A stretch of 64,000 nt of DNA from Mogibacterium neglectum (GCF_030644205.1 NZ_CP128647.1:1426001-1490000); one strand, 5' to 3'; counted from the stretch's first letter, positions 1-9,685 are shown. A program made the numbers and translations. Notes: generated by a model from the letters alone, not told the origin.

Positions 1-48
1 AAGAAAGGAGCGTCTGTTGAGTCGGTAATTTCAGACTTGGTAGGCTAA
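1..48 (+). CDS. C-terminal tail of an upstream gene (partial)
   Basis: An open frame runs from the first base to a TAA at 46-48 and encodes a 15-residue tail ending in S-D-L-V-G. It stops 18 bases before the pncB start codon, so the two genes are probably co-transcribed. The product cannot be identified from so short a piece. Confidence 0.45.
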   Translation, partial: KKGASVESVISDLVG

Positions 49-66
49 TAATATAGGAGAGAATCA

Positions 67-1512
67 ATGCTTGATAATTACAACTTAACGATGCTGACTG
101 ATTTCTACGAAATCACTATGGCCAATGGCTATTTCCATTCTGATGTTCGCGATTACGAAGCTTGCTTTGACATGTTCTTCCGCAGAGTTCCTGACCAAGG
201 CGGATATGCGATTATGGCGGGACTAGAGCAGGTCATCGAGTATCTCAAAAATCTACATTTTACAGAGGAAGATATTGAGTATCTGCGTTCAAAAGGAATT
301 TTCAGCGAAGAGTTTCTAGACTACCTCCGCGACTTCAAATTTACATGTGATGTATGGGCTGTTCCCGAGGGTACTCCGATATTCCCTCACGAACCGATTA
401 TCACGGTAACTGGTCCGCTGATTCAGGCGCAGTTTGTTGAGACATTTATACTTCTAACTATCAACCATCAGAGTCTAGTTGCCACCAAGGCGAGCAGAGT
501 CGTAAGAGCAGCTCAGGGTAGACCTGTAATGGAGTTTGGTTCTAGAAGAGCTCAGGGCGCGTCCGGTGCCATATACGGTGCGAGAGCTGCTTATATAGGT
601 GGCTGTGCAGGCACTGCGTGTGCGATTGCTGATAGAGACTACGGTGTGGCGGCACTCGGAACTATGGCACATAGCTGGGTGCAGACATTTGACAGCGAGT
701 ACGAAGCATTTAAGGAATATGCGAAGATTTATCCTGATAATGCAGTTCTACTGATAGATACATACAACGTCCTTAAGTCGGGTCTTCCTAATGCCATCAA
801 GGTATTCAAAGAGATGAAACCTGCTAAGATGGGGGTTAGAATAGATAGCGGTGATATCTCCTACCTCACCAAGAAGACGAGGGAGATTCTCGATGCTAAC
901 GGTCTAGAGGACTGCGCTATCGTAGTTTCCAATTCACTTGACGAATGGCTGATCAGAGACATCATCCTAGAGGGAGCGAAGGTTAATTCGTTCGGAGTTG
1001 GCGAGCGACTCATCACAGCTAAGTCTGAACCTGTATTTGGTGGGGTTTACAAGCTGGCTGCCATCGAGCATAACGGCGTGATGATTCCTAAGATGAAGAT
1101 TTCAGAGAACGTCGAGAAGATTACAAACCCTGGTTTCAAGAAGGTCTACAGGTTTTTTGACAACGAGACCGGAAAGGTCATGGGGGATCTCATCGCACTA
1201 CACGACGAAGAGGCTCCAACGAGAGATGGCGTTGAGATATTCGACCCTAATGCTATCTGGAAGCGCAAGAGACTGACTAACTTTACGGTTAAGGAGCTGA
1301 TGGTAAAGGTATTCGAAAAGGGCGAGTGCGTATACGAGTCCCCTGACCTTGAGACCATACGCTCTTATTGTATGGAGCAGATTGAGACGCTTTGGAGTGA
1401 GATGCTGAGATTTGAAAATCCTCAGACATACTACGTAGACCTATCCAAGAAGCTGTGGAACATGAAGCACGAGTTGCTGAGCAAGTACAACGAGATCCCT
1501 ACAGACAAGTAG
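67..1512 (+). CDS. pncB: Nicotinate phosphoribosyltransferase
   Basis: Condenses nicotinate with PRPP, coupled to ATP hydrolysis, to give nicotinate mononucleotide (Preiss-Handler NAD salvage, cytoplasm). The 481-residue product has the family N-terminus L-T-D-F-Y-E near residue 10, the E-F-G-S-R-R-A-Q-G motif around residues 156-164, a G-T-M-A-H-S segment near 198-203 carrying the histidine expected to be phosphorylated, and R-I-D-S-G-D near residue 275. Length matches the Firmicutes family. AGGAGAG ends five bases before the ATG and fixes the start. It follows another gene closely and is closed by a hairpin terminator. No other NAD gene is in view. Confidence 0.95.
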   Translation: MLDNYNLTMLTDFYEITMANGYFHSDVRDYEACFDMFFRRVPDQGGYAIMAGLEQVIEYLKNLHFTEEDIEYLRSKGIFSEEFLDYLRDFKFTCDVWAVPEGTPIFPHEPIITVTGPLIQAQFVETFILLTINHQSLVATKASRVVRAAQGRPVMEFGSRRAQGASGAIYGARAAYIGGCAGTACAIADRDYGVAALGTMAHSWVQTFDSEYEAFKEYAKIYPDNAVLLIDTYNVLKSGLPNAIKVFKEMKPAKMGVRIDSGDISYLTKKTREILDANGLEDCAIVVSNSLDEWLIRDIILEGAKVNSFGVGERLITAKSEPVFGGVYKLAAIEHNGVMIPKMKISENVEKITNPGFKKVYRFFDNETGKVMGDLIALHDEEAPTRDGVEIFDPNAIWKRKRLTNFTVKELMVKVFEKGECVYESPDLETIRSYCMEQIETLWSEMLRFENPQTYYVDLSKKLWNMKHELLSKYNEIPTDK

Positions 1513-1538
1513 CTTCTAGGTTGCATAATTAAAAATTT

Positions 1539-1585
1539 AAAGAGGCTGAACCTGAGCTTAATTAACTGGTTCGGCCTCTTTTTCA
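1539..1585 (+). terminator. Intrinsic terminator after pncB, probably bidirectional
   Basis: A 14-bp stem, AAAGAGGCTGAACC paired with GGTTCGGCCTCTTT (one G-U), is followed by TTTTTC. The left flank is A-rich, so it can also stop the converging ABC operon from the minus strand. Confidence 0.85.
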
Positions 1586-1674
1586 TTTTGTTATATGAAT
1601 CAGCTATCTACATTTACCGAAATTGCTAAATGTCATGTAACATATCTGTCTTCAATGCTAGATTGCACTATCAC

Positions 1675-3393
1675 CTAATAGGTATACTCCTCGGTTAGCT
1701 GTGATTTTCTCACCATATCGCCGTAGAGTTTTGAGTTCTTAATGAGCTCCTCATGCTTGCCAGCACTAACAACTTTGCCATCATCCATTACCACAATCTT
1801 ATCAGCCTTCTCAATCGATTTCATCCTATGAGATACGATGATTACAGTCTTGTTTTCGATGAGCTTGTTAATACTATTTTGAATCTCCATCTCGTTTTCT
1901 ACATCGAGCGATGCCGATATCTCATCGAGAAGTATTATAGGCGCATCCTTCAGAAATGCCCTCGCTATAGATATACGCTGTCTCTCCCCACCCGAGAGCT
2001 TGGATCCGTTTTCGCCAATTATGGTCTCATATCCATCTGGCATTTTCGACACTATTTCATCGACGTTAGCAAGCTTCGCAGCTGCCAAAACCTCTTCATC
2101 AGTCGCATCCTTACGCCCTAGCCTGATATTCTCCATTACGCTCGTATTAAAGAGCTCTACGTTCTGAAACACGATAGATATCTTGCTGAACAGTGATGCT
2201 GTACTGATAGATTTTATATCCTCTCCGCCGACAGTGATTTCACCTTTATCGTAATCATATAGACGCGAGAGCAACCTAAGCACGGTAGTCTTACCGCATC
2301 CTGAAGGACCTACTATAGCCGTAACAGCATTCTGATTTGCTGCAAAACTAACTCCATTTATTACCTTATTATCACCATATTGAAACTCTACACCCTTAAA
2401 ACAGATGTCATATTTCTCAACTTCTTTATCTATACCTGGCTGTACTTCCTCATCCATGAGATTTCGAATTCTGTCATAGCTGTCCTCGAAGAAAAATATC
2501 GCTGCAATGAACTCTGAGAGTGAAGCATATTGATGAGATATGGTAGTTACCGCCATGAGATAACCCACGTAGTACAGAAGGATTATAGAACCTTTTGCGT
2601 AAAGAGTTGCCCCGATTACAGCTACTAGAACTGGTCCAAGTAACGGAACTACACGCAAAACTGTAGCACTTATCGCCATTGTAAATTCTGCGGCAGTATG
2701 TATTTTCTCCGTGCTTACTATCTTTGAAGTCACATCACGTCTCACTTCATCCTGCATGGAATAGCTCTTAATTTCCTGCTGCATTTCGAATGCATCTTGG
2801 AACGCATTAGCGTTGTCGAGGAGCTGCTTGTAATACACCTTGACTTTCCTAGTCTGAAAATTCTTAAATACGAACATAAGCGCTATCCCAATCCAGATAG
2901 GCATGACCACCGCAAGTCCTAGAACGAGGTTCCCGATGCACATCATGATGCTTATAATCGCAAAGAACACCACAAATCCGATAAATTCCGGCACAGCATG
3001 CGATATCGCCATCTCGATATTGCTTACATCCATCATGATGGTCTGCGAGAGATCCGACAAGTTATGCGTCGAGAAGTACGAAAGTGGTAGCTCCTTGATT
3101 TTCTTTGCGAGCTCAATGCGGAGATTTACGCTTTCTTCGTAGGTGACATCGTAAGTTAACTTGTATTCCCTAGCTGCCGCAAGGTATATAAGAATGGCTA
3201 TGATAACTATTATTCCGACATAATGCGCTATTGGCTTTAGTCTGCTAGTCATCATATCATTCAGAAAGATGAACACGAGCATTGGCGGAAGCATGAAGGT
3301 TATATACTTAAAAAACGAGGCTCTCGATGCTCTCATCATGTTGTCAATACCCTCATCGGTAAGCGAAAAATGTCTCTGTAATTTTCGTTTCAT
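1675..3393 (-). CDS. ABC transporter half-molecule, fused membrane and ATPase domains (second of pair)
   Basis: Exporter-type half-transporter of about 572 residues. Roughly the first 300 residues hold the transmembrane segments and the C-terminal third is an ABC ATPase with Walker A G-P-S-G-C-G-K-T-T, signature L-S-G-G-E-R-Q, Walker B ending L-L-D-E and an S-H-R switch histidine, so the site looks competent. I start it at the ATG at 3393, because GGAGG lies eight bases upstream. An ATG 15 bases earlier overlaps that ribosome binding site. The start shares one base with the stop of the preceding gene (TAATG), implying coupled translation and probably a heterodimer. Its role beside an ECF importer is unknown. 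Similar pairs accompany iron/siderophore or heme loci, which is inference only. Confidence 0.85.
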   Translation of the reverse strand: MKRKLQRHFSLTDEGIDNMMRASRASFFKYITFMLPPMLVFIFLNDMMTSRLKPIAHYVGIIVIIAILIYLAAAREYKLTYDVTYEESVNLRIELAKKIKELPLSYFSTHNLSDLSQTIMMDVSNIEMAISHAVPEFIGFVVFFAIISIMMCIGNLVLGLAVVMPIWIGIALMFVFKNFQTRKVKVYYKQLLDNANAFQDAFEMQQEIKSYSMQDEVRRDVTSKIVSTEKIHTAAEFTMAISATVLRVVPLLGPVLVAVIGATLYAKGSIILLYYVGYLMAVTTISHQYASLSEFIAAIFFFEDSYDRIRNLMDEEVQPGIDKEVEKYDICFKGVEFQYGDNKVINGVSFAANQNAVTAIVGPSGCGKTTVLRLLSRLYDYDKGEITVGGEDIKSISTASLFSKISIVFQNVELFNTSVMENIRLGRKDATDEEVLAAAKLANVDEIVSKMPDGYETIIGENGSKLSGGERQRISIARAFLKDAPIILLDEISASLDVENEMEIQNSINKLIENKTVIIVSHRMKSIEKADKIVVMDDGKVVSAGKHEELIKNSKLYGDMVRKSQLTEEYTY

Positions 3394-5135
3394 TATGATA
3401 GCCTCCATTCATTAGCCTGATTGTATAAGTTGTGTAGCTTTTTGTATTTGCTATCCTTCTTCATAAGTTCGTCATGAGCCCCACGTTCAGTGACTTTTCC
3501 GTCCTCTACAACCAGTATTTCATCCACATTTCTGATGCTTGAAAGCCTATGCGCAATCATGATTACAGTCTTACCTTCCATGAGCTTTGAAAAAGCCTGC
3601 TGCATCTCATACTCATTTTCTGGGTCGCTGGCAGCACTCGCCTCATCGAGAATTATTATCGGAGCATCCTTGAGTATTGCCCTAGCGATTGCGATCCTCT
3701 GAGTCTCACCACCAGATAAGTGAACACCTTTCGCACCGATTATGGTATCCTCACGCGCTTCAAACTTATCGAGAATGCTTCCGCACATTGCAAGGTCAAG
3801 CGCTTTTATGACTTCTTCGCGCGATGCATCAGATCTTCCAATTTGTACATTTTCATGGATACTGGTTTTAAACAACTTGGCATTTTGAAACACGAATGCA
3901 ATTTCATGCTCTAGCGTCTCCCTTTTATATTTTGAAATATCCACCCCACCGATTCTGAGTTCTCCACTTGATACTGGATAGAAACCAGAGATGAGCTTAG
4001 CTATAGTGGATTTGCCACTGCCTGAAGATCCCACGAGGGCATACTTCTTGCCGCTCTCTAGCTCAAGGCTGAAGTCCGTTAGGACATCTACTCCCTCTTC
4101 ATATCTAAATGTCACTCCTGCAAATTCTATATCATGGCTTGTCATTTCCGAGACATCCCCATGAGCTAGCTTGTTCTTGTCCATCTCGTCAAATAGTGAT
4201 TCAAGCTTGCTTATCGCATCGTTAGCCATCTCAAAATTCTTACTGAAGAACATGACCTTCATAAAAGCACTCATCAGAAGCCCCGAGAATGATGCGAAGA
4301 ACACGACAAGGCTGATAGTCTCACTAGCTTGAGGTGATTTTGGCATCGCGACATATGCTACCGGCACAATCAGTGCCGAGAGGGAAAGCATGCATACCTG
4401 AAATACTACAAATGGTCTTCTGCACATCTGGCACTCTGCATTAACGACTTCAGAATATCTGATAATCGATTTGTATAGGCGTTCAAATGATTCAATCACC
4501 ATATTAAATATCTTTATTACCTGTATGCCGCGCACATACTCGACCGTCTCCGAGTTAATATCGTCTAGTGCACCCATGTACTCTTTCATCATATCTGGGT
4601 CAGAATACATGAATTTAAAGCAGATACTCGCTGCTATAACCGCCGCAACAATCAATGCACCTACGTATTTGCTCACCATGAACGAGAGCACCAGTAGGCA
4701 TATTGGGAACAGAACTGCATTTACGGAATCTGGCAGGATATGAGCTACAATCGTGTGCGTGTTTCCCGAGTTATCATCGATTATCTTTCTAGTCTTTCCA
4801 GAAGAGTTCATGTCGAAGAACGAAAACGATCCATCTAGAAGAGCGTTTAATCCCTTCTTTTTCATGTTCGTTTCCAGCCTAAATGCAAACAGATGACTGC
4901 ACATAAGTGCTACGATATATGTGACCATGTATAGGATTGTCGTTGCAAATATCAGGTACGACAGCTTGCTAATCTTCGCATAATCAGCACTTCCCGTTAT
5001 CTCGTGAAGCATTTCCCATAGAAAATAATATGGAACGAACGATAGAATCGTCGCCACGGCAGATAACAGCAAAGCAGCCACCATGTAACCCCTGCGGTCT
5101 TCCGCATAGCTGAATAGTTTTTTAAATACGCCCAT
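3393..5135 (-). CDS. ABC transporter half-molecule, fused membrane and ATPase domains (first of pair)
   Basis: A 580-residue exporter-type half-transporter. An N-terminal membrane domain (about residues 1-300) is followed by an ATPase with Walker A G-S-S-G-S-G-K-S-T, signature L-S-G-G-E-T-Q, Walker B I-I-L-D-E and an A-H-R switch. The D-loop reads A-S-A-A-S-D rather than the common S-A-L-D, a small deviation. AAGGAGG sits six bases before the ATG. It follows the S-subunit gene by one base and overlaps its partner by one base. The tight coupling supports a heterodimer made in step with the ECF importer. The substrate cannot be read from sequence. Confidence 0.85.
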   Translation of the reverse strand: MGVFKKLFSYAEDRRGYMVAALLLSAVATILSFVPYYFLWEMLHEITGSADYAKISKLSYLIFATTILYMVTYIVALMCSHLFAFRLETNMKKKGLNALLDGSFSFFDMNSSGKTRKIIDDNSGNTHTIVAHILPDSVNAVLFPICLLVLSFMVSKYVGALIVAAVIAASICFKFMYSDPDMMKEYMGALDDINSETVEYVRGIQVIKIFNMVIESFERLYKSIIRYSEVVNAECQMCRRPFVVFQVCMLSLSALIVPVAYVAMPKSPQASETISLVVFFASFSGLLMSAFMKVMFFSKNFEMANDAISKLESLFDEMDKNKLAHGDVSEMTSHDIEFAGVTFRYEEGVDVLTDFSLELESGKKYALVGSSGSGKSTIAKLISGFYPVSSGELRIGGVDISKYKRETLEHEIAFVFQNAKLFKTSIHENVQIGRSDASREEVIKALDLAMCGSILDKFEAREDTIIGAKGVHLSGGETQRIAIARAILKDAPIIILDEASAASDPENEYEMQQAFSKLMEGKTVIMIAHRLSSIRNVDEILVVEDGKVTERGAHDELMKKDSKYKKLHNLYNQANEWRLS

Positions 5136-5136
5136 C

Positions 5137-5727
5137 CTAAGCCTCCTTGAAGTGCTTTCTAAGTATTAGATATCCAAGGTAAGCACCGATTACTGCCATC
5201 ACGAATACAACAGCTGTCGATATCACACCCCACGTGCCTGCAGTATATTTGATGTAGTTGTTCATCTCAGCTTCAGTTTGGCCTTTCTGCATCCAATAGC
5301 TTTTGTAGTGACTTAAGAAGAAGCTTGCAGGTATAATTGCACCCCATGCCTGTCCTACGTGCAGTACTCCAGATGCGATAGCAATACGATGAACACTAAC
5401 CTCTTTGCCATTCCTAGAAGCGATAAAATCGGCAATTATAGCCATACCAATTGATGTTATATACCAAGGTATATAACCACCACCCATGAGCGTAAAGCAA
5501 GCCATGACGAGCACCGTCATTATCGTATACTGCCACATCTTACCGAGCTTTTTTGCCATAAAATATATAACGGTCCCAGAGAAAATAGAGCAAATTCCAG
5601 GGCTTACCGAGTGTCCGAGTGCACCAAGCGGAGTGATTAAGAGCATCGACACCATATAGATGATCATGTACACAGCTGTCAGCAGCGCAATAAGTATAAA
5701 ATCCTTAGTTTTAAGCTTGTTATTCAT
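5137..5727 (-). CDS. ECF transporter S component, MptD/Trep_Strep family
   Basis: Substrate-binding membrane subunit of an energy-coupling-factor importer. The protein is about 196 residues and hydrophobic, with about six predicted membrane segments, a glycine-rich M-G-G-G-Y-I-P segment in the middle and a Gly-Gln-Ala-Trp-Gly segment later. This pattern fits the Trep_Strep (TIGR02185/MptD) family. The ATG at 5727 is preferred over the longer frame because GGAGG lies six bases upstream. It overlaps the end of the ATPase gene by eight bases. The family's substrate is poorly known. I recall a streptococcal ECF system of related layout reported for heme uptake, so heme or another metallo-compound is a hypothesis, not a call. 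Confidence 0.8.
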   Translation of the reverse strand: MNNKLKTKDFILIALLTAVYMIIYMVSMLLITPLGALGHSVSPGICSIFSGTVIYFMAKKLGKMWQYTIMTVLVMACFTLMGGGYIPWYITSIGMAIIADFIASRNGKEVSVHRIAIASGVLHVGQAWGAIIPASFFLSHYKSYWMQKGQTEAEMNNYIKYTAGTWGVISTAVVFVMAVIGAYLGYLILRKHFKEA

Positions 5728-7129
5728 AATAAGCCTCCATTTTTTCAAAAGTTTTATTTAACTGATTTACATTCTCTTCGTCCAAATAAAAAGCTTCCCT
5801 TATACGTCCGTCCTCGAGATAGAAGATCTTATCTGCAATGTTCCTAATAAACTCATAATCATGTGAAATAATTATGATGGTGTGACTTTGTTTCATCGAT
5901 TCGAGTTGCTCCACCACACGATGCATCGACTTCTTGTCGAGCCCACTGGTCGGCTCATCCAAGATAATTACCTTGGTTTTGCTTACCCTGCTTATCGCCA
6001 TCTGCAGTCTCTGCTTCTGCCCACCACTAAGGCTGTGCGGATGAGTATCTCTAAATTCATATAGGTTTAGGTCCTTCAGAGCTTCAGTGTTGAGCTCTTC
6101 ATCCATGCTACTGATCTCAAGCTCCTTCATACAAGATGCTCCAAACAGCTGATAATCCGCATCCTGCATTATATACAGCGCCTGGTCTTCAATCTCTACG
6201 CTACCGCCATCTGGTTTGATGATGCCAGAGATGAGTCTAGCCAGGGTGGTTTTACCTGCACCATTTACCCCTATGATGGTTGAAATTTCACCTCGCTTAA
6301 ATTCGGCACTCACTCCTTGCAGGATTCCTTTATAAGATGCGTCATCGAGTTTCACATCTACAGGACCGGCTCTTGCGATAAGTCTGTTCTCATACTTATC
6401 ATCAAAGAGATTTTCAGCTCTCGCCGCATAATCACTACTGAAGTAGGCCTCTTCACTTTCATACTCCGTTACTGTATTGTCGCTTAGAAGAAGCACCTTA
6501 TCGATAAGTTCACACAAATAGAAACATCGATGGTCTGCTACTAGCACGGTAATCCCCTCGCTCTTCAGTTCTTCAATCTGACTTCTTAGCCGCATAGCGT
6601 TTCCGTAGTCGAGGTTTGCAGATGGTTCATCGAATATCACTACTTGCGGATTCATAATCAGAGCTGACATCAGTGCCAGCATCTGCCTTTCTCCTGAAGA
6701 TAGTTCGTAGATATCTCTATCGAGAAGATATTCTAGCTTATACTTCTTAATCAAAGCTTTAAGCCGCATATCCATCTCTGGCTTCGATACGCCGAAATTC
6801 TCCATCGCAAATACGAGCTCCGCAGTCGTATTTGTTGTAAAGAACTGACTCCTCGGATTTTGGAACACATTTCCGATGAGCGCACTTCGCTCGTTCATCA
6901 TCACTTTGCTTTTCCCGCCTATAAGTAGTTCTCCGCCCAGCTTCCCATCTATAACTTCTGGAATCAGACCATTAATAATATTGAGTAGCGTGGATTTACC
7001 AGAACCACTAAGGCCGGAGATAAAAACTATACTGCCTTCAGCAATCGAAAAGTTGATATCTTCAAGCACAGATTTATGCTCACCTTCATAAGCGAATGTC
7101 AGATCTCTCGCCTCTATGACATTCTTCAC
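5720..7129 (-). CDS. ECF transporter tandem ATPase (EcfA1-EcfA2 fusion)
   Basis: Two ABC ATPase domains in one 469-residue chain, powering the ECF importer. Domain 1 has Walker A G-L-S-G-S-G-K-S-T near residue 38 and signature L-S-S-G-E-R-Q. Domain 2 has G-V-N-G-A-G-K-T-T near residue 287 and signature L-S-G-G-Q-K-Q. Both have Walker B aspartate-glutamate and a switch histidine. The start is GTG at 7129, within a GTGA overlap with the T-component stop and five bases after GGAGGG. Having its own ATPase pair and T subunit marks this as a dedicated (group I-like) ECF system. Confidence 0.9.
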   Translation of the reverse strand: MKNVIEARDLTFAYEGEHKSVLEDINFSIAEGSIVFISGLSGSGKSTLLNIINGLIPEVIDGKLGGELLIGGKSKVMMNERSALIGNVFQNPRSQFFTTNTTAELVFAMENFGVSKPEMDMRLKALIKKYKLEYLLDRDIYELSSGERQMLALMSALIMNPQVVIFDEPSANLDYGNAMRLRSQIEELKSEGITVLVADHRCFYLCELIDKVLLLSDNTVTEYESEEAYFSSDYAARAENLFDDKYENRLIARAGPVDVKLDDASYKGILQGVSAEFKRGEISTIIGVNGAGKTTLARLISGIIKPDGGSVEIEDQALYIMQDADYQLFGASCMKELEISSMDEELNTEALKDLNLYEFRDTHPHSLSGGQKQRLQMAISRVSKTKVIILDEPTSGLDKKSMHRVVEQLESMKQSHTIIIISHDYEFIRNIADKIFYLEDGRIREAFYLDEENVNQLNKTFEKMEAYYE

Positions 7130-7851
7130 AGTAACCCTCCGATGATTAAAACTAGTCCTACTCCCCCAATCGCAAACATCACGTAATCCACTCCATGAAA
7201 TTGATTGTCAAAATAGCTCGTCCGCTTCTCTTCTGTAGCAATCCCTTTCGTGAGTCCTGCTGCCGTCAGCTCTGCACTTAAGCTCACGCACCTAAAAAGC
7301 TGTGGTACGAGCAAGTACTCGAAGGTTCTTAGTGGATGCTTCACTGAAAACTCGACCCCTCTAATGTGCATAGCCTGCTTGATTATGCGAAACTCTCTTC
7401 TAAATGTCGGGATGTATCTGATAGTAATAGTGAGTCCAATGATAAATATCTTTGGCAGATGTAGTCTCTGTAGAGCAGATAGTATTTCCGATGAATTATA
7501 GTCTGTGACTATCAACACCGCGATTAGTATGCATGGTGTAAAATAGACTGTCATATTAATCATCATTCCTAAGACGCTACTCTTAATATAGAAGCTATTC
7601 AAAAGGATGAACATTACCCCCGCAGCTATCCATATAAGTGCCTTAAGCATAGCCATATATCTCCGAGCAATGAACAAAGCTATATATCCCAGACAGAGTC
7701 CAACGATTATGCTCTTATCGGTTGGAAAAAACATCGTTACAACTGGAAGAACCGCATTGATGATAATTAATGTAAGAGGATTAATCTTTCTTCGTTGTAG
7801 TTGCGAAGACCTCTCGTTGATAGACTGTTCTGCTAATGTAAGTTCAGACAT
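7126..7851 (-). CDS. ECF transporter transmembrane (T) component
   Basis: EcfT/CbiQ-type coupling subunit, about 241 residues, with several hydrophobic segments and the coupling-helix motif A-M-H-I-R-G (an A-R-G-type box) near residue 160. A second region reads A-A-G-L-T-K-G. It joins the S subunit to the tandem ATPase. I start at the ATG at 7851 because AGGAGA lies five bases upstream. A longer frame to 7902 has no ribosome binding site. It is the first gene of a five-gene minus-strand operon. Confidence 0.85.
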   Translation of the reverse strand: MSELTLAEQSINERSSQLQRRKINPLTLIIINAVLPVVTMFFPTDKSIIVGLCLGYIALFIARRYMAMLKALIWIAAGVMFILLNSFYIKSSVLGMMINMTVYFTPCILIAVLIVTDYNSSEILSALQRLHLPKIFIIGLTITIRYIPTFRREFRIIKQAMHIRGVEFSVKHPLRTFEYLLVPQLFRCVSLSAELTAAGLTKGIATEEKRTSYFDNQFHGVDYVMFAIGGVGLVLIIGGLL

Positions 7852-7912
7852 CGTTATCTCCTGAAACAGTGAAGTTTTCTTCCATAATATATATGAGAAC
7901 AAACAATTAAAA

Positions 7913-7918
7913 ATTATA
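7913..7918 (-). promoter_or_regulatory. Possible -10 box of the ECF/ABC operon
   Basis: TATAAT on the minus strand, about 60 bases before the T-component start. The best -35 candidates (TTGAGT or TGCATT) are at poor spacing (14 or 19), so this is tentative. Confidence 0.35.
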
Positions 7919-8079
7919 GTTATTCGTATTTAACTCAAATGCATGTACCTGCTGATATAAAAGTAATATAACTTTAAGTCACAGTGAGTTAGATGAGGCT
8001 AACTATGTTATTAGTATATGCTTGTTCAAATAAAAATGCAATATTATCCGGAGCAAGTTTACCATTTGAATTTATAATC

Positions 8080-8108
8080 AAACGATATCAATCTACCTTA
8101 TATCGTTT
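8080..8108. repeat. Inverted repeat, 9-bp arms
   Basis: AAACGATAT and ATATCGTTT are separated by 11 bases. It lies between the two divergent promoters, so it may be an operator. A weak hairpin is the alternative. Confidence 0.4.
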
Positions 8109-8228
8109 AATTGTTTGCTAGCTAATTTCGAAAATTTATACACCCGCTACAAGCGTTTAATTTTCAAGGTATCTGCGATTTTTAACGTTGTTTTGTATTG
8201 TTTAAATTTTAAAAATATAAAAAATATG

Positions 8229-8257
8229 TTGTGATTTTTAATAAAACATGCTATGCT
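8229..8257 (+). promoter_or_regulatory. brnQ promoter
   Basis: TTGTGA, 17 bases, TATGCT, with an extended TGC just before the -10. The predicted start site gives a leader of about 36 bases, too short for a riboswitch. Confidence 0.7.
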
Positions 8258-8299
8258 CTTTATTAAATTTAACAAATTATTTAAAAAAGGGGACAAAAA

Positions 8300-9658
8300 A
8301 TGGATAAGAAATTCACTATAAAGGAATATGTAGTTCTAGCCTCACTCCTCTTCGGACTATTCTTCGGAGCAGGTAATCTGATATTCCCAGCACTCATGGG
8401 ACAGATGGCAGGCAGTCACACAGCAGCGGCAACTTTTGGCTTCATCATTACAGGAGTAGGCTTGCCATTGCTCGGTATTATTGCGATTTCCTTATCACGT
8501 AGTGAGGGTCTCTATGACCTAGGATGCAAGGTGTCGAGACCGTACAGCTTGTTCTTTACGTGTCTGTTATACCTTACTATAGGACCGTTCTTCGCACTTC
8601 CTAGAACCGCAACTGTACCTTATTCTGTCGGAGTAGTTCCTACAGTTGGCAAGGATTCTCCAGTTGTACTTGGAATTTTCTCCCTGTGCTTCTTCGCAGC
8701 AGTACTGTTCTTCGCGCTAAGACCATCCAATATCCTTACTAACGTTGGTAAGATCATCAATCCGCTATTCCTAGCATTCCTTGCAGTTCTAGTCGTTATG
8801 TGCTTCATTAAGCCAATGGGTTCTGTTTCAAGCGCTGCTCCAACAGGAGAATATGTGGCTCACCCATTCTTCAGAGGTTTCCTCGAAGGATATAATACAA
8901 TGGATGCACTTGCATCACTCGCATTTGGAATCATCATAATCAATGCAGTTAGGAACCTAGGTGTAAAAGAACCTAAGAACATTGCTAAATCCACTGCTCT
9001 TGCTGGTGTAGGATGCGCAGTACTTATGGCTGTTATATACCTTGCCCTAGTAGTTGCAGGTGCTCAGTCAAGAGGAATCTTCGAAGTACAGCCAGATGGC
9101 GGAACACTTCTCAACAAGATTGCTAGCCACTACTTTGGCGGCGTAGGCAGTGTATTCCTTGCGCTGATGATCACTCTTGCTTGTCTCAAAACTGCTATCG
9201 GCCTCGTAACGGCATGTGCAGAGACATTTGGAGAGATGTTTCCTAACAAGCTTTCATACAAGGCTTGGGCGGTAGTATTCACACTCATCTCGTTCACATT
9301 TGCAAACTTTGGACTAGTTAAGATAATCGCTTACTCGGTACCAGTACTGATGTTCTTATATCCGCTTACTATCGTTATCATACTAGTCAGCCTCATCGGC
9401 GGGCTGTTTAACTACCACACAACTGTTTACAGATGGTCTATCGGATTCACTATGGTGCCTGCTTTATTCGACGGTCTAAAAAGCCTACCTCCAGCAACCG
9501 TTTCAGCACTTCACCTAGAAGGATTTATCAAGTCTGTTGGTAATTTCCTACCACTATCTGGTATCGGAATGGACTGGGTTGTACCTGCAGTTATTGGGTT
9601 CGTTATAGGAATCTTATTGTATGCACTCAAGATAGATAAGGGTCAGGCAGCATCTTAA
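8300..9658 (+). CDS. brnQ: Branched-chain amino acid:cation symporter
   Basis: Imports leucine, isoleucine and valine with sodium or protons across the cytoplasmic membrane (LIVCS family). The 452-residue product has about 12 hydrophobic segments. It carries the family N-terminal stretch F-F-G-A-G-N-L-I-F-P near residues 22-31, and P-R-T-A-T-V-P-Y near residue 100. AAGGGGA precedes the ATG. It is monocistronic, with its own promoter and terminator, and converges on the XRE gene. Confidence 0.93.
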   Translation: MDKKFTIKEYVVLASLLFGLFFGAGNLIFPALMGQMAGSHTAAATFGFIITGVGLPLLGIIAISLSRSEGLYDLGCKVSRPYSLFFTCLLYLTIGPFFALPRTATVPYSVGVVPTVGKDSPVVLGIFSLCFFAAVLFFALRPSNILTNVGKIINPLFLAFLAVLVVMCFIKPMGSVSSAAPTGEYVAHPFFRGFLEGYNTMDALASLAFGIIIINAVRNLGVKEPKNIAKSTALAGVGCAVLMAVIYLALVVAGAQSRGIFEVQPDGGTLLNKIASHYFGGVGSVFLALMITLACLKTAIGLVTACAETFGEMFPNKLSYKAWAVVFTLISFTFANFGLVKIIAYSVPVLMFLYPLTIVIILVSLIGGLFNYHTTVYRWSIGFTMVPALFDGLKSLPPATVSALHLEGFIKSVGNFLPLSGIGMDWVVPAVIGFVIGILLYALKIDKGQAAS

Positions 9659-9685
9659 TACAATTCGCTATAGCTTAATACAAAC

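Larger units (their letters stand above)
7852..8299. other. Divergent intergenic region between the ECF operon and brnQ
   Basis: AT-rich, 448 bases, without a plausible gene. It holds the brnQ promoter, a TATAAT near the ECF operon, and a 9-bp inverted repeat in the middle. I see no known riboswitch. Confidence 0.6.
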
